From positions 372,001 to 436,000 of the forward strand of contig JAOWBW010000485.1 in the NCBI GenBank assembly GCA_026119855.1: DNA of 64,000 nt. The letters are read 5' to 3'. Below the pieces are notes generated by a model. That model was not told the DNA's origin and did not search any database. It saw only the letters and a list, made by a program, of their open reading frames with translations. The position numbers and the translations under genes are program-made. Shown piece after piece: positions 22,429 to 34,400 of this stretch (positions within the stretch are counted from its first letter, which is position 1; every line of letters begins with the position of its first letter). This stretch comes from Campanula takesimana (Eukaryota; Streptophyta; Magnoliopsida; Asterales; Campanulaceae).

Positions 22429-25400
22429 ATGTCGGATCAAATCGCTAGAGGTGAAGATTTCGAGAAGAAAGCCGAGAAGAAGCTTAATGGCTGGGGCTTA
22501 TTCGGCTCCAAACACGAAGACGCCGCTGATTTCTACGAAAAGGCTGCCAATTGTTTCAAGCTCGCCAAATCATGTAATTATCAACTTATTTTTTATTCCA
22601 TTTGATGATCGATTTGATTTATTTTATTCCAAGCGATTGAGGATACATATTGATTTCAAATGACCTTCGATTGGCGTTGTTCTTAGTATTGATTGGATTT
22701 ATGAGAATATTTCATGATCGGACGCGATTGATCAGTCGTCTTGAACTGATTTGATGCTGAGATTGTGTTTTAGGTCGTTAGTGTATTGTATTTACGATGA
22801 ATTGACTATGCAGGTTTTATTGGTTAGAACTTGGGATTGTTTTACATTAGGGCTCTAATTGGGACATGTTATGAAGTACTCCCTCCGTCCCAAAATGATC
22901 TTCGCGTTTGACTATTCAAACTTTTTAAGGATATGAACACTTGCTTCACTAGCCATGCTTTGTTTAAGCCTAAAATGTAGAAATGTGAAGAACTTTTTGG
23001 GACAATGAGAAATGGCAAATGAGAAGATCATTTTGGGACTGAGAGAGTATTACAGTTTGGAGCTTCACATGCCCTGAGATGTTAGTAGATGCTCCCTCTG
23101 TCCCAAAATGATCTTCACATTTGACTATTCAAACTTTTTAAGGATATGAATCACTTGCTTCACCAGTCATGTTTTGTTTAGGCACTTTTAACCCTAAATT
23201 GTAGAAATGAGAAGAACTTTTTGGGACAATGAAAAAATGGCAAATGAGAAGGTCATTTTGGGACAGTTGGAGTATATCTCAACGAATTGGATCATTCATT
23301 AGGTTTTGCTGGCTTAGGGATTCTTAATTAGCACTCCATGAATGCCTTGTACATAAGGAGTAATTTTTACTTCATCCATCCCACTCAAAGAGTCTCATTT
23401 GCAAAGTCATCATATGCATTAAATTAATAATTCCTGGAAGTAAATAAGTAATCATTATAGCAAACTCCTTTTCATATTAGTAGGATATGAAGGCAAAGTT
23501 GGAACTTTGTAGAAAAAGAAAAACTCATCAGGAATTACAAGGTTGGAACTTCATAGAAAGTCATTAGTTATTGAAACTGGACTCTTTGATGGAACATTCA
23601 GAAAAGGCAAAAATAGACTCTTTTTAGTGGAGTGGATAGAGTATCTTTGGATACATAAATTATCGTCTTCGTGGAATCATATCAGGACCTTTGCATAGAA
23701 CTAACTTATGCGGCTATGCTCAAGGTTTAATTGAACTGTCTTGGTTCTTTACTTGTATAATCCACCTTAGTTTTCCTGTGTTATGTTTAACAGAAGTCAC
23801 GAACACCGTTGTTTAAAGCATATGTGGGTGAGTGGGCTAAGCATCAGAATTATAGAGGATCATTATTAACCAACACTATCGCAGTTGTATGTCCATATAA
23901 TGCATGCTCATGAATCATTTTTTCAGGGGATCAAGCTGGAGCCGTATATGTCAAATTGGCTGAGTGCTACGTAAAGGTGACCTTTTGCTATTGACGTGCG
24001 TCACCTTATGTTTCTCACTTCGTTATACATATAATGCACATTTGTAAATCATCATTTACATGAAGCCTATATCAAACCGGTTGGTTCTTATTTACAGCTG
24101 GACAGCAAACATGAAGCTGCTAATGCTTATGCTGATGCTGCTCATTGCTATAAGAAGACAAACACTAAAGGTATTCATGTTCTTCCTATTTACAAATTTT
24201 CTGCTATCTGTCATTTTCAGAGTGTTCTTGTGAAATTTTGGGTGCATTTATTTATTTCTAACATATGTAATCAAGTACACTGGCATTTGTGCTGAAAGGT
24301 TTCGGTTAGTGTGTGCATAAAACGTAACTATATATGTCTCCTACACTTTTAGGAGGCATAGACTCGGAATTTAACATGAGTCTGACATATTATGACATTA
24401 TGCATTTTGTACACGTTTCTATGTATTTTGTGACCCCTTTTCACATTTTAAAGCATTGGTTTATCAAGAAGATCTCGAGACACCCTGTGCCAGAATGCGT
24501 TTTGAAAAAGTCTCAAGGGTCATATTCCACACTTCGTTTAAGACTGGCAGAAATATGCACCTAAGCAAATCTCAAGTGATTGGAAATCTGATTATCGTAA
24601 GTTCCTCATATAGGTTTTTATTGTATATAAAATCATGAAAAATATTACTCGTACATAACAGTTGACGAATCATATCCAGTTGTACAGATCCTTTGAGTCT
24701 ATTAGTTGGATTCATGTCATGTCTCGTGCCACATGTGGCATCAGTTACTTCTCTAATTGTCTTCTTTTGACGCTAGGCTCTGTTATTTTAGCAGATTGGA
24801 CCTTAATTAAGGCACTTTCTTATATTGAGCAGACTTTTTGTTTTTGTGCTTATCAGAGACATGCATGTTAATGTTTACTCCCTCCGTCCCTAACAATGTG
24901 CACAAAATGGAGTTTGCACGGGAATTATGGGGTGAATAGTAGTGGGTAGTTGTTGTGAGTGTGAGAAGTAAAGTAGGAGAGAGAAAGTGGGGGTAGGGAA
25001 TAGTAGTGAATAGTTGTTGTGAGTATGACAAGTGGGTCCGATTGAATAAAGAAATATACTTTATAAAATTTCTATTTGAGGAAAGTGTGACTTATCAATG
25101 GGACGCCCAAAAAGGAAATTTGTGCACATTGTTATGGGACAGATGGAGTATAATTTTAGTGGTGCTTATCTTGCTCTGCGAACATAATAAAGTGGCTAAG
25201 CGGTAAGGCCAATATTATACTTACTATCTCAACGTACTTTTTGTCCCACTTCTTTAAGTATGGTACATGACTCATAAGTAATATTCTTTTGTTAACCACG
25301 CTGTCCAGTCCAGTCTACTCTCAGTCATTAACCGTCCATGTTAATTTTGGTCCTCTCACGCCTTCAGCATTTTAGTTGATATCTATATTAAATTTCATAA

Positions 25401-28400
25401 TTCGTATTAAATCGGCCATGCTTTTCATTTATACTCTTACAGACCCTTCTTATTGTTCAATGCTTCGCAGAGTCCATTGCTCGCCTAGAACAGGCACTAA
25501 ATTTATTTATGGATATTGGAAGGCTAAGTATGTCTGCAAGATATTGCAAGGTGAGAAATATGAACAGTATGTCAAAAGGAATTTCATAATTTCTAAGTTT
25601 GCTAAGTTAATGCCTCCCAAACTTAATGTTTTTCTCCTTGGAGCATACTCTTCTGCTAGTAATCACTTTGTATTCAATTGTATCTTTGTGTGCTGAACAT
25701 CTGGGTGGGAGTTTCTTAAGAACTTTGGACTTCCTAGTGATGGTGTGAAAGCACATCTGGGCATTGCATGTATTGATACAGCAGATATTAACTTGTAATT
25801 GCCTTCTCTATATGCAGGAAATTGCAGAGTTGTATGAACAAGATCACAACTTGGAACAGGCTATTGTTTACTATGACAAAGCAGCTGATCTTTTTCAAGG
25901 TGAAGAAGTAACAACTTCTGCAAATCAGTGCAAGCAGAAAATTGCCCAATTTGCTGCGGAGCTGGAACAGTAAGCCTCTACTAACTCTTTTGCACGTGCA
26001 TACGCTTTGACGCAGTTTTTAACGACACCATCATCTAGAATGGAATATAGCCCTTATGGCTGTGCAATTTGCTTGTAGTTTTGCCAAAAAATCTGCATAT
26101 ATTAAGCTGTTATTGAACCTTTCTTATGGACGCCATCATGTAGAATGTTCTTATTTAGGATTCATGATCCTGTTGATTTGTAAACTTGGTTTGTTGTGGT
26201 TGTCTGCTGTCATTTGTTTCGCATGGAATTTGTGGTTATCGTTCTTCTTATAGTTGGAGCTGATAACTTGCCTAGACTAAGTAGTTATTCATCATTGACG
26301 CCGCCTTTTCAATCTCCAGACTCTAGAGGATACTATTACGCGGGGATGTGACAAGAAAATGCTCAGAGCCTACATCTCCCTCTCATTTCCGTTCATTTTC
26401 CCTCCCTTTATATATACTCCCTCCGTCTCTAGTTAATGTGAACCAAAAAACTGGGCACACAAATTAAGGAAAAGTAGGAGGGATAAATAGTAGAAGGAGG
26501 TGTTTGTGAATATGAAAAATTAAATAGTAGAGAGAATGAGTGGGATGAATAAGTTGGTTGGTGTTGTGAGTGTAAAAGTAAAGTAGGGGAGAGAATGAGT
26601 GGGAGGAATAGTAAAGATTCTTTGCTATTTTGGGCAGTTCACACTAACTAGGGACGGATGAAAAAGAAAATAAGCTCACACTAACCTGAAACGAAGGGAG
26701 TATACACCCCCCCCCCCCCACACACACAGAGTTACACTTTTTCGTTATTCTTCCTCAGCAGACTGGGTGATAGTACCAAAAACGTTGTTATTCCCTTATT
26801 ATGGCATGATAATACAACAGCGACTTGCGTATTTGTATTGTTATCTGTCCGTCCCAGTAAGACTCCACTTTCTTTTTTGGATGGTCCCCAAATCCCAAAG
26901 TGTAATCCATTTCAACAAAATAATACAAACAAGTTACAACTTTGATTTAGCTTGGCTTGTCAAATTGGGAGTTTTCTTGGGACAGAGGAGTTACTGTATT
27001 AATCTCATGATCTGTGTATATGTACCTAATATGTTAATGGTGTATCTCCAGATATGATAAATCGATAAAAATATATGAAGAGATAGCACGGCAATCACTC
27101 AACAATAACTTGCTGAAATATGGAGTTAAAGGGCACCTTCTGAATGCTGGGATCTGCCAACTTTGTAAAGGCGATGTTGTTGCCATTACAAATGCTCTGG
27201 AGCGATATCAGGTTAATTACTGGCAGCTCTTGTCAACTGTTACGAACTTTCTATAGAGTTTATATTCTGAGGAATGTTGCATTGCAATTCCAGGATCTGG
27301 ATCCGACCTTTTCAGGAACACGTGAATGCAAATTGCTGGCGGTATGTTACAATAGCATGCTATTGCTTTTATATCTTCACTTGCCCTAAATGATTGTCCA
27401 AAAAAAATTCAAATTTGTTGTACTTTTCTCTTTGGGCCTATCCATGTTTTCCTCGCTCTTTATTCTGTATCATATGTAATATACTCTTCTTATTGGTATC
27501 TGGTTTTCTCCTTGTTGTACTCTCTTTCAATCTGAGTTGGCATGTAAATCTCGAGTAACACAAATGCATAGGCAGATCGCTGACACTCCTTAGTTCAACT
27601 CCTATTTCAGTACACGTCTTAATATGGTAATTGTTTGGCAGGATTTGGCTGCTGCAATAGATGAGGAAGATGTTGCAAAATTCACTGATGCTTTAAAGGA
27701 ATTTGATAGCATGACAAAGCTGGTATGTTCCTCGAAAACTTGGAATTCTTTTTGTTGTGGTGTGATGGTATTCCATTCTGGTCACTTCACATGATTTGTT
27801 CACTAGTTCTCTTATGCTCATAGGGAATTTGAGCTTAAGATGTAGTATTGCAGCGCCTTTCTATTAAACTATTTCATTTCTGGAAGTATTGAATGCGAAA
27901 GGAAAAATAGACAGCTTTTTTCCTTCAACAGTAAGTTACACGGCATAGGAAAATGGTGGACCCACTTAAAGAGTTTTTGTACAGGGAAAAAACATACGTG
28001 CAAATCATTTAAGATTAACACCAAGGAATTAGTTTTGTATGTTCATTGTTACTCCCTCCATCCCAAAAAGATTGTATCATTTGAATCCTTTCCCTTCTTT
28101 TCCTTTCCTTTCCTTTCTTTTCCCAGTCGTTCCTTTTATTTCCTCTTGTCAAAAACTCAAGAGCGGACCCTAAAAGATCATGAAGAACTTAAAGTTGTAG
28201 TCAAGGACTATATTAGAGTACTTTTCTCTTTTACTAGCTTAGTAATGTAATTATAGTTGTACTTGGTCATACTCCCTCCGTTCCATAATGATATTCCCAT
28301 TTGATTATTCAAAGTTTTTATGGGTAAATATTCTTGTCATAATTAACCTTAATGAGTAATGACATTAACTCACACTAGGATTGGATGAGACGCACCTACT

Positions 28401-31400
28401 TTAGCTATATCATCCCCCACCACGGCTGTTACCTACCTGTAGGCTATCGTTTCCTGCAAGGGTTGTTTCTCTATTTTCACAAAGCGCTAGTTAGGAAGTT
28501 TAATGATTTTAACTAGGCAACTTTTAGAAATAGGACTATCTGTTAGATCATTGTGGCTTGCAACACAAGTTAATAGGCACCTTCCTTAAATAAAGTCATG
28601 ACTATGACATTAATATAAAGTATGGTCAAAATAGTCAATGTGTAGAATCCCTGAAATGTTATTTATCTATCTTTGATGGGCAAGATGGTAAATCAACATT
28701 GCTTTGGAAATGAATAGGTATGGTCCCTATTTGAAGTGTCATCATGTTTACTATATAAAGGCCCCTCCATCAAGCCTTAAACATACTGAATTCTTACTTT
28801 TCTCTCTACATACTCTCTTCATAATTATCTAGAAGAAATTCTGAGAAACTTAAGAGACACTCTCATTTAGAAGATCATCTCCCTACATCTTCATCATCCT
28901 TAATCTCCCTTCAAGACACAATAATGGATTCAACAGGTATACATTTATTACATGCTTCCGCTTCATCTTTTCCTCTTTCTCTTACTTAAATATGAGTGTG
29001 GCATTCAGGGATTAAAATTGTTCTATCAATTGGTATCAGAGCCCCGCTCATTATTTAGTTTGAGTTTGAGTTCTTGTATTAAGAAAAAGCTTTCATGCTT
29101 TACTTTGATTCATTTTCTCTGTTGAATCATAAGGTTTTTGATGTCGATTAGGGACTCTAATTCGTTAATAGAGTGCTGATGATCTTCATCTAAAATTAAG
29201 AAAAAATGGTTTGAAAGTTTTTGTTCATTAAAAGGTTCAAGTGAGACTATCCCTTCATAACATGGTTTTATGTTTTAAGTGCATACCATGTGGATCTACT
29301 CACTTGATTCCATTAATTTTTTTAAAAAAGCAAGATTATCCTAAATAACATGGTTTTATGTTTTAAGTACATACCATGCGGATCTACTTGCAATTCATTT
29401 GATTTTGAGGAAAATTTAGACAAAAATTCAGAAGTGCAGATTATATGGCACGGTCGTGCTCTTTGTTTTGGCACGGCCGTGCGCCTCTATTACCTTGAAC
29501 CGGTGTGTACATTGGTGCTGGTCCGGACGGGTGTGTTGTTTAAACCGGTCGGACCGTTTCGTTTGGCACGGTCGTGTCTATTTTTTTGGCACGGTCGTGC
29601 CATCTGCACCGTGAAAACATGTTTTTTTCCCCATATTTTGGCACGGTCGTGCCCTTTGTTTGGCACGGTCGTGCTAAGTATGTCGAAAGAAAATCAAGTT
29701 CTGCAATATTTTGTTATTTTCTCTTGAACAAAAATCATTCATTTTTCAAACCTTAAAGCTTGGATTAATTATATGCTTAAATAATTTTATTCATTATTTA
29801 AATAATATTATCACCTAAGTGATTAACGTTATTTAAATGCAAAATTATTAAAGTGTTGAATGTTTAAGATATGAATGACTTGAATTTTCCAAAGAAAATC
29901 TTGACATTTGACTAACGATGGTATATCAGGCTGGAAACCTTGACTGGTCTCCTCAACCATCCGAACGGATTGGTGGAACGACTAAGGTTGAACAACGCCA
30001 CGTACTAAGAAAGTCTTAAGCATTCATGTGATGACATATAAAATGAACATTTAGTAATTTTATTAAATGCTTAAGACTACCCAAAGGAAGATTAAGCATT
30101 TAATCAAATATTGTTCAAATTACTTGTCATCTAAAGTAATTATTTATGAGTCAATTCGCAATCCAAAGATTAGTTTTGATGTCATGTTAATTGCTTTATT
30201 GATGGATTTCATTTGATATAATTAATCTTTTAATTCATAATGTAGTTAATTATTATTGTTTTGTATTCATTCTTGTTCTCGATTCCCAGATTTACTTAAC
30301 GCTTCTTCTATTACTGCTGCGATGAGCACAATTCCGATGCTTAATGGGACAAACTTTAAAACTTGGAAAAACAAAATTGTAATGATCTTAGGCTGTATGG
30401 ATATTGACCTCGCTTTTAGGGAGCCGTTTCCCATTCCTCTTAATGAAGAAAGCACCCCTGAGGACCGCTTATATGTTGAGAAATGGAAACGCTCCAATCG
30501 AGTAAGCCTAATGATTATGAAAAATGTCGTCCCGGAAACATTTTTGAACAGTGTTCCCGAGGACGTTGATGCTAAGACTTTCCTCGAGACCCTTGAAGAA
30601 CGCTTTGCAAAAAGCGAAAAGTCGGAAACAAGTTCTACCCTAAGGAAACTTGTTTCCATGAAGTACAAGGGTACCGGGAATCTTAGGGAGTATATCTTGG
30701 AAATGCTTCACCTTTCGACAAAACTAAAAGCACTTAAGTTAGAGGTGACTGAAGAGCTCTTCGTGCATTTAGTTTTGATCTCTCTTCCTCCTCAGTTTGG
30801 TCACTTTGAGGTGACCTATAATTGTCAAAAGGACAAGTGGAACATTAATGAATTGATTTCACATGTGACACAAGAGGAAGATAGGTTGAAGCAATCTAAG
30901 GTTGAAAGTGCTCACTTAGCATCTACCTCTTCTCATGGGACTAAGAGAAGAGGGAAAGAAGTTGCGGTAACAAGCAACAAGAAGCCTAAGGGATCTAACG
31001 ATCATAAAGAAAAGAAGTGCTTCTTTTGCAAGGACCTAACGCACATGAAGTATGACTGCCCTAAGTATCACGCTTGGCGTGCTAAGAAAGGTATGTCATT
31101 TGGTCTTGTTTGTACTGAGGCTAATTTAGTTTCAATTCCTTCATATACATGGTGGTTGGATTCTGGTGCAACAACTCACATTAGTATGTCTATGCAGGGT
31201 TGCCTGAATTACCGAAGACCTAGCAAGGATGAAAGATTCATCTATATGGGAGCTGGGAACCCGGTTGAAGTAATAGGCATTGGGACATTTAGATTGTTAT
31301 TAAGTACCGGATATTATTTTGTATTGAATAATACTTTCATTGTACCTTCGTTTAGAAGGAATTTAATATCTATCACTGTTTTGGACAAAGAGGGTTACTC

Positions 31401-34400
31401 TTGTTCGTTCGGAAATAATAGATGTGATCTTTATTTTAATTCCATTATTGTTGGTACTAGTACTTTATCGAGTAGTGATAATCTTTATTTGCTTAACACT
31501 ACTCAAACAATCAATGAGTCCCATAATAATGAAACTAAAAGTAAAAAGCGAAAGTTTTCAAGTGAAAATTCTTATACCTTATGGCATAGGCGTTTAGGTC
31601 ATATCTCCAAAAGGAGAATTGACAAGCTTGTGTCTGAGGGAATCATAAATAAACTTGATATTCCGGATAAAGACTTTTGCATTGAATGCCTAAAAGGAAA
31701 ATTTACAAACACGAAAAGGAAAGTATCCTCGAGAGCATCAAGCGTCTTAGAACTAATACATACGGATATTTGTGGACCATTTCCTACTCCTTCTTGGAAC
31801 GGTCAACAATATTTTATTACGTTCATAGACGACTATTCTCGATATGGATACATTTATTTACTTCATGATAAATCTCAATCTTTGGACGTTTTCAAGTCTT
31901 TTAAGGCCGAAGTTGAAAATCAACTTGGGAAGACTATTAAGAACGTTAGATCCGATCGTGGTGGGGGGTACTATGGTCGGAATGACGGTTCGGGAGAACA
32001 ACGTCCGGGTCCTTTTGCTCGATACCTCGAAGAATGTGGGATTGTCCCTCACTACACTATGCCGGGTACGCCTAGCATGAATGGTGTAGCTGAGAGACGT
32101 AATAGAACCCTTAAGGATATGGTAAGAAGTATGGTTTCTTATACTTCTTTACCTCACTCATTATGGGGCGATGCTTTAAAAACCGCTACTTATCTTCTCA
32201 ATAGGGCTCCCTCTAAGGCTACTAACAATAAAATCCCTTATGAATTATGGACGAATAAGAAACCGTCCTTAAATCATCTTCATGTTTGGGGATGTCCAGC
32301 GGAAGCTAGGCCTTATAGGCCTAACGAAGGAAAACTGGACGCTAAGACAGTTAGTTGCTACTTTGTAGGGTATGCCGAAAGATCAAGGGGCTATAAATTT
32401 TACAACCCGAAAACTAGAACGTTTTTTGAAACGGGAAATGCTAGGTTCTTTGAGGATGTTGAGTTTAGAGGGGAAATTAGGAATAATAATTTTGAATTTA
32501 AGGAAGAGGAATCCATTTCTATACCTCTTCCCTTAGTAGTTCCAATTGGAAATCAAGTACTTGTACCTGAAATTCAAGAGGAACAAATTCAAAATATTGA
32601 CTCCCCTATAAATATTGAACAACATGAAAATGTTGATCAAAATGAGGAAATTCAACAACCTCAAAATGAGGAAGAACCAGTGCCTTTAAGAAGATCAAAT
32701 AGAGTAAGAAGAAGTGCCATCTCGGATGATTATGAGGTGTATCTAGCCGAGAATGAAGGACACTTAGGTTTAGTGGGAGATGAGCCTCTCACCTTCCATC
32801 AAGCCATTAAAGGTCCTAATTCTCATAAGTGGATCAATGCCATTAATGAAGAGTTAAAATCTATGAAAGACAACGACGTTTGGGATCTTGTCCCATTACC
32901 GAAGGATGTGAAACCGATTGGTTGTAAATGGATATTTAAAACCAAAAGGGATTCACAAGGTAATGTGGAAAGACATAAGGCTCGTCTTGTTGCCAAAGGT
33001 TTCACTCAAAAGGAAGGTATTGACTACAAAGAAACATTCTCTCCGGTGTCTTCTAATTACTCCTTTAGGATCATTATGGCTTTAGTGGCACATTATGACC
33101 TTGAGCTTCATCAAATGGATGTAAAAACAGCTTTTCTCAATGGAGACATTGAGGAAACCATCTATATGAAGAAACCAGAAATGGTGGATGATTTGGAACA
33201 AACTAATCATTTAGTTTGTAAACTTAAGAAATCCATTTATGGGCTCAAGCAAGCTTCCCGTCAATGGTATCTCAAATTTAACCAAGTAATTCTTTCATTT
33301 GGCTTTGAAATGAATATTGGTGAAGATTGTATATACCATAAGTTCAGTGGGAGTAAGTTTATATTCTTAGTCTTATATGTGGATGATATTTTGCTAGCTA
33401 GTAATGATATAAACCTTCTTAAAGACACTAAGAAATTTCTTTCAAAGAAATTTGAAATGAAAGATCTTGGAGAGGCAACTTTTGTATTAGGAATCCAAAT
33501 ACACCGTGATCGCTCACGAGGTACTTTAGGATTATCACAAAAGGCCTATATAGAGAAGGTATTACAAAGGTTTAGCATGCAAAACTGTAAACCACATGAC
33601 ACCCCTGTTTCTAAAGGAGATAAATTCAGTCTTAATCAATGTCCCAAAAACAATTTTGAAACCAAGTATATGGAAAACATCCCTTATGCATCAGCATTAG
33701 GAAGCTTAATGTATGCTCAAGTCTGTACTCGTCCAGACTTAGCTTTTATTGTTGGAATGCTTGGTCGATACCAAAGCAATCCGGGGAGAGAACATTGGGT
33801 CGCAGCCAAAAGAGTGATGCGGTATTTACGAAACACCAAGGACTACATGCTTACATATTCAAAGTCGGATCATCTTGAGATCGTTGGGTATTCCGATTCC
33901 GACTTTGCTGGATGCCAAGACAGCCGTAAATCAACGTCTGGGTATGTCTTCACATTAGCCGGTGGAGCAATTTCTTGGAGAAGTGCCAAGCAGACACTCG
34001 TAACTTCCTCTACCATGGAAGCCGAGTTTGTTGCTTGTTTTGAGGCATCCAATCAAGCTATATGGCTGCGTAAATTCATTGAGGGACTCCGTATTGTCGA
34101 TAGCGTCGAAAGACCTATTAAGCTATATTGTGACAATAGGGCAGCGGTCTTGTACTCCAACAATAACAAGAGCTCGTCAAAGTCTAAACACATTGACATT
34201 AAATTTCTTGTTGTAAGAGAGAGGGTACAAAAAGAACAAATAGAAATACAACTTATTGGTACAAACTCTATGTTAGCGGATCCGTTTACTAAGGCGTTAT
34301 CACCTTTAGTGTTTCACGAGCATGTTGCTCATATGGGTGTAACAACTTTTGATAACATTTAATATAGTGGGAGTTTGTGTTGTTTTTCATTTATTGTTCT

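Noticed and set aside
31686..34216. Multiple short frames on both strands inside the copia gag-pol
   Set aside because: Shadows of the 1346-codon polyprotein.
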